Below, one piece after another: positions 36,369 through 46,943 of a stretch of DNA of 64,000 nucleotides. Each line of letters opens with the position of its first letter. Positions within the stretch are counted from its first letter, which is position 1. The DNA is from Tachypleus tridentatus. Lineage: Eukaryota; Arthropoda; Merostomata; Xiphosura; Limulidae. The notes under the pieces are model-generated. The model made no database searches and was not told where the DNA came from. It worked only from the letters and a program-made list of their open reading frames with translations. Where the stretch lies: positions 22,701,586-22,765,585 of the forward strand of contig NC_134837.1 in assembly GCF_004210375.1 (NCBI RefSeq), in the 5' to 3' direction. Made by a program: the position numbers and the translations under genes.

Positions 36369-39220
36369 TCAATATAAAGTTCCCAGAATATTATCATCAG
36401 TATTTAAGATCCATTGTTTTAAGTATTTCTTTTGATTAACACGATTAATAGAAGATCTTATACTATAAGGAATAAAATTATGAATACGAGGTGCCAAATA
36501 AAGATATTGATGAAGTGTAACTGTTTTACATGGTGTGGGTACATTAATTGGAAAAAAAGATTGAAGTCGTGTAAAATATGAAGTGACTTTAAAAGGCCTA
36601 TTAAAAGAAACATGCAATGTAGATAAAGCTAAAAAATATAAATAAAGTTTATCATATGAAAGAGGGAGTTAAATTTACTGAAATCGGTATCAAGCCTATG
36701 AGTAAAAATAAGAGAGAAAACACTTTTGCAACTTGTGAATAGGAATTAAAAAAGTCTTATATGTGCCACCCCAAATTGAAATACAATATTGTAAGAAAGA
36801 TTGAAAGAGAGCATAATATACACTTAACAAAATATGATAAGGAGCACAATGACTAAGTTCAAAAATTAGCATAGAACTATATTTTAATTTATTAACTAAA
36901 GAATTAATATGAAATTGCCAATTTAATTTTCGATCTAAAATAATTCCTAAATATTTAACAGAGGAAACTTGAGTCAATTTGGGACACTTACAATTAGGTA
37001 AGTATAACAATCACTAGAATGATAAAAAATAGAAGGAAAAGCTGGAATGACACCATAAAGGTTAAACTGAAGAAGAAAAGATTTAGATATATTTAAGGAT
37101 AAGTCATTACAGAAAAGCCAATTTTAATTTTATTAAGATCACTAGAAATAATGGCTTCATTAATTAGATTTGGCTTACTATAAACAACAGCAATATCATC
37201 GCATAGGCTTGGATATCTCCAAAAACTGTTGGTAAAGAATATCATTTATATAAATGAGAAATAATAAAGGGCCCAGAACAGAACCTTGTGGTACTCCAAC
37301 ATTAATTGTAAGCCAATCACTATAATTATTATGGATACAAACTGATTGCTTTCTATTGTGAAAGTAAGAAAAAAACCAATCAAAACAATGCCTCTAAAAC
37401 CATAATAAGATAATTTATTTAACAATATTTTATGATTAACAGAATCAAAAGCTTTGGCTAAGTCAAGAAAAACAGCAATTGATGAAGATCAGAATCCAAA
37501 GCTTCTGTAATACTTCCCACAAGTTTAGCAACAGCAACCTCCGCTCCAAGCCCAGGCCGAAAGCCAAATTGAGAAGGAGACAAAACTGAATGTCTATCAA
37601 GAAATGATAAAATTCTAATCTTCATAGATTTTTCAAATAGTTTAGAGAAATGTATTAATAAGGAAATAGGTCTATAATTCGTAAAATCAGAAATATTACC
37701 AGATTTATAAATAGGAATGACCAATGATAACTTTAAAGCATTAGGAAACTTCCCTTGAGTAAAAGATAAATTAATTAAAAAAGTCAAAATTGGTGCAAAA
37801 GATTAGCATTAGCTTTCAAAATCTTAACCGAAACACCATCTACACCATTAGAAGCTGAATTTGATAAGGAGAAAATATTATTCATAGTTTCAGATACAGT
37901 AACAGGATATAGGTAACAAGAAGAAGAAGGAGCAGGAGGCATGCCCTGAGAACAAAATTTAGGATTGGAGCAAGTAGATTTAGCAACATTAACAAAAAAA
38001 TAATTCAAATCAGATAAATCAGTAGTACCAAAATTACAAAATTTCTTATTTTTTTTTTTAACATCAATAATAGAGTTAACAATATTCCAATTCTGTTTAA
38101 TAGTTTTAGCATTCTTAAACAGGTTATGATAATAAGTCCATTTAGTCTTACGGGTCAAGCTAACAACATAATTCCTTAAACACTTAAATCTAATCTTTAA
38201 ATAAATATCATCAGGAAATTGATGTACTTTCTTTTTAACTTATCTCTTTAATCATTAACAAAACCAATTCACTGGTAATCCATGGCTTAATTTTTCTAAA
38301 CTTTCGTGACACAGAAACAGTAGTAGTACAACTTTGAATACAATCAGTTAACACTTCAGCAAAATTATCATAAGCAACATTAACATCAGAACAATTCATA
38401 ACACAGGACCAATCTGAAAAATTCAAACAAGAACTCAATTCATTAAACTTAATCTTTTGAACATTTGAGACATGTTCTAGATCCGATAAAATGTCTATAC
38501 ATAAAACAATTGGAAAATGATCGGTCAAAAAACTCTCAACAATATAAGAATAACAATTTTTAACAGTATTTCCACTAATTAAAAAATGATCAATACAAGA
38601 ATTAGTAACATTGGTTATCCGTAGGAGAAGAAATAATAATACGAAGATTGTTCTCAGACAAAAACTTAAAATATGCATTCTTATAACAAACATCATCAAA
38701 TGCCAAAACATCTATATTAAAATCACCAACAAGTATATTAATATCATATTTGTATAAATTCAATTCTAATGAAAGCTCATCAATAAATTTCAATACAGGC
38801 AATCTAGGAGATCGATAAACAACAAAGAGATTAAATTTCTTATTTTGAATCATACAAAATAAAATTAAAGCATCAGACTTAATGTACTGCACTTCTTTTA
38901 TCATAGTCAGTATCTCAAATTTAACAAAACTGCCACCCACTAGCCTTATTTAGACCAGAAGATGAAGAATAAAAGGAGTAACCTGGAATCGAAAAGGAAA
39001 CAAATCCATCCTCAACAAACCAAGTTTCAGAAAAAAGCTATTATATGAAATTTAACAACGCTTGATTGTAAAAAAACAAGAAATTGGTCAAAATTTTGAG
39101 TAAGACTTCGAATATTAACATGTATTAAATTTAAATGACCAACAGAAAAACATTTGGTAAATCAGAAAGAGAAGACAAAGTTGGTGTAACACCAACAATA
39201 TCATCAAAATCATCAGCCAT
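36369..39220 (-). pseudogene. LINE ORF2 pseudogene (endonuclease and reverse transcriptase)
   Basis: It starts MADDFDDIVGVTPTLSSLSD, then frameshifts. An APE-type endonuclease follows: near 39080-38950 'IIAFSETWFVEDGF'-like text, then FVVYRSPRLPVLKFIDELSL and ILVGDFNIDVLAF (38940-38690). The reverse transcriptase has KLSLVIPIYKSGNISDFTNY RPISLL (about 37740-37660), QFGFRPGLG (about 37570) and [20 protein letters not shown] (about 37310-37250). The catalytic Y/F-A-D-D box near 37205 reads only x-C-D-D because the frame breaks there. The C-terminal part includes SSVKYLGIILDRKLNWQFHI (about 36960) and ends about 36370. It cannot encode an active enzyme. Confidence 0.9.
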
Positions 39221-39248
39221 TGCAGTATTTATAAATTATTAAGATCAA

Positions 39249-40252
39249 TCAAGCAACGTAAAACAATGGGCTGAGTAGTTTCTGATTTCCTAATAAGAAT
39301 ATTACCATTCGATACCCAAAGAAATTTATAGCCAAGATCTTTCTGTTTTCGTTTTGCTTGCATGAAAATATCACGATAATATGGGGAGAGATGTTCGTTA
39401 ACATAAACTGGATAAGATTCATTACAGACCTTAATATCATTAGTATTAAGAGAGCGAAATTTAGTTTTCTTAAGTTTAAGCAGATCAAATTTAATTTGCT
39501 TACGACAAAACTTAACAACAATCTGTCTCGACTCTTATTTTCAGTTGTTTTCTTTCCTATACGATGAACAGTGTCAATATCTGTAGGAGCACAGTCAACC
39601 CCAAAAGTAGTTGTAATCTTCTCAACAACTTCTTGCAAATTCTCATTAGGCTTCTCTGAATACCTCCAATCAAAACATTATAGTTATAAGAATATCGTTC
39701 CGCTTCACACATCTTCCTCCGAAAACTTACCATCTCCTTCCACAATTCTTCATTTTCATGCTTTAATGTTTTATTTTCCTGTTTACACTCCTTAACTTCA
39801 GCTCTCAAAGTTGTGATATCCTCACTCATAGTTTCTACCTTCTCTGAATAATATTGAAAGGAAGTCACTAATTCTTCGACCTTTACTTTAATTAAGTGAA
39901 AGTCATCAAGTCTTGACAAAATTTCAGTAACTTTTGTCTTAAGCCACTTCATATCTGCCTCCCCCATATTTAAATCAAGCTCACTATTCTCAACAAGATT
40001 AACTGTCTCCCCCTCTAACGAAATGGACACAGTCCTTCTTAATGGAGTTTCACTATTTAGGCTTAACTTTCTTTTTCTCATACAAAAATCACATTCATAA
40101 CTTTTCCCAATTTCATTTAAATATTCCAAATCCTGTTCAGTTAAGTTCTTACATCTTAAATGATACCATTTTTGACACTCACCAGAGCAATGAAGGGCTT
40201 TATCACCAACTTTAATATAAACTTTACATTGAGCACAAAATCTACGTGGCAT
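39249..40252 (-). pseudogene. LINE ORF1 pseudogene (PHD finger plus coiled coil)
   Basis: Residues about 6-57 form a Cys4-His-Cys3 PHD-type finger (CAQC, then HCSGECQKWYHLRC, then CDFC). Residues about 130-195 are heptad-rich (EDITTLRAEVKECKQENKTL), a coiled coil for self-association. After RYSYNYNVLIGGIQ a frameshift near 39640 moves to VVEKITTTFGVDCAPTDIDT VHRIG, resembling the C-terminal nucleic-acid-binding domain of L1-type ORF1 proteins; another frameshift follows near 39520. Such proteins package LINE RNA. This start was chosen because the PHD finger begins directly after the ATG. Confidence 0.85.
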
Positions 40253-40260
40253 ACTAGTCA

Positions 40261-40950
40261 GCCATTTGTAACTTAAAAGGACATCTTAGGGATTTTTGTG
40301 AAAATGGCTATTTACCAAATTTGTTTGCAATAATCTTTGTTGAAGAATAATTAACCTTACTGACCTCTTTTTATACTGAGATTATCAGAAGAATTAGTTT
40401 TGATTTGGATGTACACATGATTTAGGATCACAATATCTTTCAAGACCCCTGGAAAAGGGTCTTGCCATGTGTATTAGCCAGACTGGTTGTACACTGAAGA
40501 TTGGCATGAAAAAGAACACAGAATGGTCCTATCAAAGGTTTGTGTTTATTTGCTATATTGAGAGATTCATTATTATGTTGTTTCACTCCAGTAAGAGCAC
40601 TACTTGCTCTGTACAGATTTATGTAGTTGATAACCTCACATAATTTGTGTTAAAAGTTTTCGACAAAATACACTGCAGTTACCCAGTCAGCTGTTGACTA
40701 ATGTTATAAATTGTCCACTAAAGCTTTTTTTTTGGCTTCAGTTTCAAGTCTATTTGCCTAATCTGGACACAAGATATTTCAAAATAATTAAAATATATAT
40801 TGAAATAATAGATGAAGGCATAACATTACTTTTAGGGGAAAATGTGCTGCAAAATCACCAAACAAACCTTTAATTTAATAATTGAACTACACATACATTT
40901 GTTCATAGAGTCCAGAATTCTTTCTGGTCTAGTTTTTACTAAATAGTATA
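40261..40950. other. Right flank / possible 5' UTR of the LINE
   Basis: No coding or repeat feature is identified. The 5' border of the LINE may lie anywhere in the first few hundred bases. Confidence 0.35.
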
Positions 40951-40966
40951 ATTATTTATATAAAAG

Positions 40967-41058
40967 CGGCTCGTTTGGGTTGAGAAAATATTTTACATAG
41001 AAGGTCGAAACGTTGTTCGCTCTTCTATGTAAAATATTTTCTCAACCCAAACGAGCCG
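40967..41058. repeat. Perfect 37-bp inverted repeat (hairpin with 18-nt spacer)
   Basis: The left arm 40967-41003 starts 'cggctcgtttgggttgagaa'; the right arm 41022-41058 is its exact reverse complement. The spacer is 'gtcgaaacgttgttcgct'. A G-U pair and four A-T pairs extend the stem outward. The right arm belongs to the Penelope-like unit at 41003-41104; the left arm is a second, inverted copy of part of that unit. Confidence 0.95.
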
Positions 41059-41104
41059 TTTTTGCATATAAATTTCTCAACAAGTGGGTTTCTTGACATC
41101 ACTG
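41003..41104 (+). mobile_element. Second copy of the Penelope-like tail unit, 5'-truncated
   Basis: It reads 'ggtcgaaacgttgttcgctc', 'tctatgtaaaatattttctc', 'aacccaaacgagccgttttt', 'acaagtgggtttcttgacatcactg', matching the nested insert at 14657-14775 (minus) through the same right end. It lacks the first about 15 bases of that copy. Confidence 0.7.
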
Positions 41105-44100
41105 AGTATAATTATCTTCAGTGACTGTACAAACAGATAATGTGCAAGGTACAGCAATTCCAGTTTGATAAAACTTAGGGGGAAAACATTACCACATTTC
41201 CCTAATCTATAAATCACTAGCAATATTTACTTTATTATAGCAATGAATATCTTTAATTTTAGCTACATGAAGAGTATTTGGAAATTTTTCTAATTGCATA
41301 AAATGACAAATTTAGGTATTTTCATTTAACATATTCAGAAATATTTATAACAACACATGTTTTCATAGCAGACTTGATATTTGATATATTATTCAGTGGA
41401 AACATTTTAAAACTACAACATATACAATTTTTACACCTCTTAAATGGAATATTTGGTGTCTATGCCATGACAAATTTAAATTCATATGATATAAATACAG
41501 TAAAAGGTGTTTTTATCAAGGCAATAGTTATTGTCACTATGTTGCTGGTAAGGTCAAGAGACTTCCTTACTTTCTACAGCAGTGTTGCTTTTGTCTACTG
41601 ACTCTTCATATAAAGAGGAGTTCTTGACTTTCACCCTTTAGCCTATGAAAACAGTTCACCTAGTGTAAGTTTCTAATCTATAACATACATATGATTATTA
41701 ACCTGGCAGGAAAAAATAGTGTATCTTCTACAAGCACTTGCATGTTGATGATGTCATCAGAGTCTCATGTCTATTGATATAAGAAACACTTAATTTAAGG
41801 GAAAGAAAGTGAATACAATGCAAATTATGAAACAACAAAGTTACCAAAATATATTAAAAAAAAAGAAAGAAAAAGAGTTCATTATGTTTATAAGGTAAGT
41901 TTGCTTCAGATAATATAACATTTATTATGAACATACAGCTTATAAAATAACAACACAATCTAGGAGGATTCAGTTTTTGTCTTTCAAACTGTGTGTAACT
42001 TGGCTCTAGCAAGGACATCATTTTCCTACGAACAAAATTTAATATTCAGGGAATATTTAAAGCACAGAATGTACTATCAACTGTGTATATTTTCATTAAA
42101 TTACATTACTCAGATTTTTTTCTTTCTTTGTTTAGAATTAAGCACAAAGCTATACAATGAACAATCTGTGCTCTGCTCACCATGTGTATCAAAAACCTGG
42201 TTTTTAGTGGTGTGAACCTGCAGACATACTGATTTGCCATGGAGGCTGGTGGGTGGGGCCAGGTTTTTGTAAGATTAGCTTCTGATGACTTCAATACTGT
42301 ATACTAAACCTTTTTTATTTTTATGTTTTAACTTCTAGTGTCTTAGTAATTTAAACATTACCTAGCTAATCACCTACAGCACATAAAAAAAAAGAGGACA
42401 GTAATAAAGCTATGATACATTTAACTTGATCATTCAACACCTGGTGTATTCATGTAGAACTAACATGGCCACATTCAAGGATGCTGCAAAACAAACAAAC
42501 AAGAAAGCTCAGGTCAATTATCTAAATTTTACAATTAATCCAGCTACAGAACTAGTATGTATTATTATATGCACCAATATTCAATCAAGGGATGCATTAT
42601 AGGTGTCAGACTGAATAAATACCAAAAATGCACCAAAGCATGGTTGAACTTAAATCATTCTGATCAACAGATTGCTGAATCATTTCAAAGCAATTACTAG
42701 ATGAAACTGATGACATCACAGTGATGCAGGGTTTCACCCGGAATTCAATAGAGAAAAAGTGCAAAAACAGTACAAAATATGCTATGCACAGCAGTTTATA
42801 TTATAAGAGAAACAGGATGACATACAATTTGCCTCAACTGGCACCAGTTCCAAACCTTTGCCTAGCCCAAGAAAAAAAACCTTAGACTAACATATGGCTT
42901 TCCTATCAGTACACCTGCACCTGCTCTTCCTTTCATCTGTATCACACACAAGAAAAGAGCCTGGCACATTGCTGTGGCCCATAAATACCAGAAAGATCAA
43001 CTGTTACATGCAGAAACTGTAGATGCAGGAAAGTCAGGAGCTGCACAGATGAAAAAGGCTCAGAGCATTATAATTCATATTAAAGGACAGGATATTTTGT
43101 ACTGGTGAAAGTACAATACCAAACGTTAGAAAGACTAAACCAAAGTTATCATTTAAAGAAAAATGTTTGTACTGACAAGTCATACAGCAAGCATGGCTTC
43201 TTGTATTAGGCTAAAGCAGAAAAAATGATCTCAGTGAAATTCTATCCTACTCTTTGGAACCAGTTTATTACCCTTTTGCTAAAACCAATAAATCAGCTCT
43301 ACTCAATGTATTTGGAGTCCATGCTGTAAAGAACAGAGAAATAATCATTGAAGGAATAACTATCATCTAAGGGCTATGTTGTACTCTTTTTTTTACATTT
43401 GGTGAGCCAGAAGACATCATTACACTCTATGTAATTAAGCTTGTAACAAAGTATACTCACTTGACTATGTGACAGATATGTACATTAACATAAAATGTAT
43501 GAAGAAATTCTGCTGATCAGCTGGTGGTTCACAAAATATAATAATCTACAACAAGAAGCAGAAAAACCCTAGTTGACAGAAAAAGTTTCTGTATGATAGT
43601 AACAATAAGGAAAAACTTCAGAATATTTCTCTTTACATAGTCCATGGTGAGGAATGTCATTAGTTAGCTATGCAGGAAGGTTCAGTAATATTCAGTGCTA
43701 TGGATGATTTACGATGATATTATAAAGGATGTAACATGTAAACATTTCTTCATGTAAAACATGTTACCCAATTCTACCAGAATGTAAAATTAGGAGCTCA
43801 GATAAGAGATTTTGCAGCCATAGCCATCAGTCTGAAGTCACAACAGACATTCAATTTTAATCTCTTTACTGGTGTTGGAGTCAAAATTGTGTAACTGAAT
43901 TGGAGAAGTCACTTCAGCTCTAGGCCCTAAAGTATGTACTTCCTTTTTTTGTAGATTGCACACATTTACATAATGTGATTTTACAATATATTAAATTTAT
44001 GTTGTAAAAACATTGTAGTGCATAAAGCATATTAGTAGAACAAGAATTGTGGGTTCCATCACAAAGTACTGACACAAAATATTTAAAATAGAATATATTT

Positions 44101-44449
44101 TTCATCTAAACTCACTATAAGTTGAATTTTTTTTTCCATGAGTTTTAAGTCCCACAAATCAAGTTATTCTTCAATTTAATATAATTAATTCTATGTACAT
44201 TTCAATACTTTTTATACAGTTAGGATTTCATTGGGTAAATTTTGATTGAATTATAAACAAGAGCCTTTCATCAGTTTAATTGCAAAAATTAGTCAAAAGT
44301 CTGATAACCCTGAATTTACTATGATAAAAACTGCAGAATATTTTGTGGAAAACTTTTAACAAAAGATGTGTGGAAATATGTACCACATAAATCTGCACAA
44401 AATAAGTGCTGCCTCTTTTTTTTAGAGTGAAATTTCTTTTTTATTAATA
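41105..44449. other. Long non-coding stretch, one SINE, otherwise unassigned
   Basis: Except for the SINE at 42129-42246, I see no gene. The 42,700-43,500 part is less AT-rich with broken frames on the plus strand and could be decayed transposon sequence, but no motif allows a call. Confidence 0.35.
42129..42246 (-). repeat. tRNA-Val-type SINE
   Basis: Minus strand: 'ccatggcaaatcagtatgtc', 'aggttcacaccactaaaaac' (anticodon-like CAC/TAC region), a box B area 'caggtttttgatacacatgg', then 'gagcacagattgttcattg' and 'agctttgtgcttaattct'. The closest full match is 59575-59682. Confidence 0.78.
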
Positions 44450-45985
44450 CACTACTGGCCAAAATCTTAAGGCCAATGAACATAAAGAAAAATATGCATT
44501 TTGTGTTGTTAAACTCAACCACTTATTTGAGTAGAGCTTCGAAAGATGAAAAGAAGAAAAGGGAAAATAAAAATAAAAACTTTTTTAGCAGTTAATAGGG
44601 AAAATGTCTTAAAAAATTTTTAAGACTATACTGAAACGAAGTGTTAATCGGTAAACATGTAAGAAAATTTAGTCATTTGTGTTCAAGCATTAGCATTGTC
44701 AACATCTCCCACTGGCATCTCCTGTGTTACATTGCGTAAAAACATGGCAAAAGTTGACAGAGTTTGAATGTGGCAGAATTGTCGAGCTGCAAAAGCAAGG
44801 TATCTCTCAACGTGCCATCGCTGGTGAGACTGAGCGTAGTAAAACTGCTGTTGTAAATTTTTTAAAAGACCCTGAGGGATACAGAATGAGAATTTCAAGT
44901 GGTCAGCCTCAAAGAAAATTTTGCTGGCATTGAGCAGGAGGATTCGACGGGTTGTCGGGCAAGACACCAGCCAATCGTCGAACCAGATTAAGGCCCTTAC
45001 AAATGCAGAATGCAGAACAATAAGATGGCATTTACGAGAGAAAGGCTTTAAAAACCGTAAACATCTTCAAAGGTCACGCCTCCTTCCACACCACAAAACA
45101 GCTCAGTTAAACTTTGCTGAGAAGCACCAAACATGGGACGAGAAAAGTGGACGAATGTTTTGTTCTCTGATGAGAAAAAATTTAACCTGGATGGTCCAGA
45201 TGGTTTCCAACGTTATTGGCACGATGAGGATATCCCACCGGAGACATTTTCTACACGACACAGTGGAGGAGGTTGCATCATGATCTGGGGTGCTTTCCCC
45301 TTCTATGGAACGATAGAGCTTCAGGTTATACATGGGCATCAAACAGCAGCTGGCTACATTGGCATGTTGGAGAGAGCATCCTTTATTGGAGATGCTCGCT
45401 TGTGTGGAAATGACTGGATTTTTCAGTAGGACAATGCTGCAATCCACAACGCCTGTAGGACAAAGGACTTTTTCATGACGAATAACGTGATTCTTTTGCA
45501 CCATCCAGCGTGTTCGCCCGAACTGAACCCCATTGAAATTGTTTGGGGGTGGATGGCAAGGGAAGTTATACAAGTGGACATCAATTCCAAACAGTGCATG
45601 ATCTTCGTGAAGCCATCTTCACAACTTGGAATAACGTTCCAGCCAGCCTTCTGTGAACGCTTATGTCGACCATGCAAAAGCAAATGTTTGCAGTTATCCG
45701 CAATGATGGCCGTGCAACTCATTACTGAGACCTCATGTTGGGCATTTCCTACCCTGTTTAGGACTTGTTTTTGGTATGGTCTTAAACTTTTGACCAGCTA
45801 CTATTTAGGCTAATTTCATAGTGTTCACATTTTTCCTATTAAATGCTAAAGAAGCTTTTATTTTTATTTTCCCTTTTCTTATTTTCATATTTCGAAGCTC
45901 TATTCAAATAAGTGGTTGATTCTAACAGCGTAAAATGCATATTTTTTCTTTATGTTCATTGGCCTTAAGATTTTGGCCAGCAGTG
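44450..45985 (+). mobile_element. Tc1-like transposon with about 155-bp inverted repeats
   Basis: Left end CACTACTGGCCAAAATCTTA and right end (reversed) CACTGCTGGCCAAAATCTTA continue as inverted repeats for about 155 bp with few mismatches. TA lies on both sides (44448-44449, 45986-45987), the Tc1/mariner target duplication. Total length is 1536 bp. It encloses one broken transposase gene. Intact ends could in principle still be recognised by an active relative. Confidence 0.95.
44724..45813 (+). pseudogene. Tc1-like transposase pseudogene
   Basis: Frame 1 (44724-44933) has the paired-type DNA-binding N-terminus LTEFECGRIVELQKQGISQR. Frame 2 (44921 on) continues LALSRRIRRVVGQDTSQSSN through [20 protein letters not shown]. 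Frame 3 (45133 on) holds the catalytic domain: [20 protein letters not shown] (first Asp), IFQ-stop-DNAAIHNA (second Asp; TAG at 45427-45429 replaces the usual Gln), and HHPACSPELNPIEIVWGW (Glu). All three DDE acidic residues survive. The tail frameshifts again after about 45570. Two or three frameshifts and one stop are the only major damage, so the copy is fairly young. Confidence 0.92.
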
Positions 45986-45989
45986 TATC

Positions 45990-46823
45990 TCACCACATTA
46001 GGTCTCACTAGTGTTACAAAGAGAATATACATATCTTGTGTTAATCTAGTATCTCCTGTGAATATACTGACTTTCCATCTTAAAGCCCTCCCCTTATTTG
46101 TTGTTCAAATCATAAGTTTTTTACGATGTATATTTTCACTATTTAAGTATTACTTGCCACTTATTTACTCAAACTTTTTTATTTTATTAAATCAGTACTT
46201 TCAACTGTAAATTTATTGACTTTATCAGTCAACAAAACTAAGTCCTATAACACCACCAAAAGACCTAACAGTGATTGATGAATTTTAACTTTTATAAGTC
46301 ATAGCATTCAGAGCATTATTCATAAGTAAGAACATGTTGGTACATTTATTGTAAAAAATGCTTTAAGACAGAGATACCTGAGTCATGTCCTGTTAACATA
46401 CTATACATTAAGCATAATTCTTTCTGAATTCTGTCTTAATATTTATAATGCTGATATGAGAAAACATAAATAACATATTTAAAAATTATCATATATTACA
46501 TTATAATAAAGAAACAAGTGTTATTTTTCAAGGCTTAACACCTATTAATACATATCAATAGTACAAAGCTTAATACAGACACATAAAGAATGTATAACAT
46601 TGTAGATCTGTCTTTAATTTAAGGCGATTGCTATTTCATGATGGTGAATGCAACAGTAGCCTTCATGTAAAAAATTATTTTAGTTAATACAACATAACTA
46701 TATTTTCATGTTACTGCATTATGTATGACAACAAACTAGATACATGTATTTAGTTACGTAACATTCAGAAAAAAAATAACTATTTACACTCTTTCAACAT
46801 TACTTCCTTCAACACAGAACCAA
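45990..46823. other. 3' flank of the zinc-finger/coiled-coil gene
   Basis: AT-rich, no gene. On the minus strand this holds the 3' UTR and downstream DNA of the gene ending at 46824; an AATAAA candidate lies near 46340. Confidence 0.35.
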
Positions 46824-46943
46824 CTAGAAGTTAATGACTCCAAAGAGTGCAGGCACCATTCGAAGTTGATCCAGTTGGGTTGACAGGAAAGTTCCCTCAG
46901 TTTTCAGGTCTTGTAAGCTTCTGTGAGCTGTCTCCATCATTTT
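46824..46943 (-). CDS. Last exon of the zinc-finger/coiled-coil gene
   Basis: The acceptor TTTACTTTTTTAG precedes AAAATGATGG. The exon is 39 codons plus TAG. It begins KMMETAHRSLQDLKTEGTFL and ends PALFGVINF. The first half is heptad-like, continuing the coiled coil of the preceding exon; the end is hydrophobic. It is separated from the previous exon by a 7.7 kb intron filled with DIRS-like debris. Confidence 0.8.
   Translation of the reverse strand, partial: KMMETAHRSLQDLKTEGTFLSTQLDQLRMVPALFGVINF

Larger units (their letters stand above)
36231..40260 (-). mobile_element. CR1/L2-like LINE with two broken ORFs
   Basis: Minus-strand order: ORF1 with PHD-type zinc finger and coiled coil (40252-39249), then ORF2 with endonuclease and reverse transcriptase (39220-36369), then a short 3' end finishing in a (TTA)n run (complement of 36231-36248). 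A microsatellite tail in place of poly(A) and the PHD-containing ORF1 fit the CR1/L2 group of the Jockey superfamily. Both ORFs carry frameshifts. Target duplication was not determined. Confidence 0.88.

Noticed and set aside
45103-45722. Minus-strand open frames of 156 and 99 codons
   Set aside because: Antisense shadows of the Tc1 transposase.
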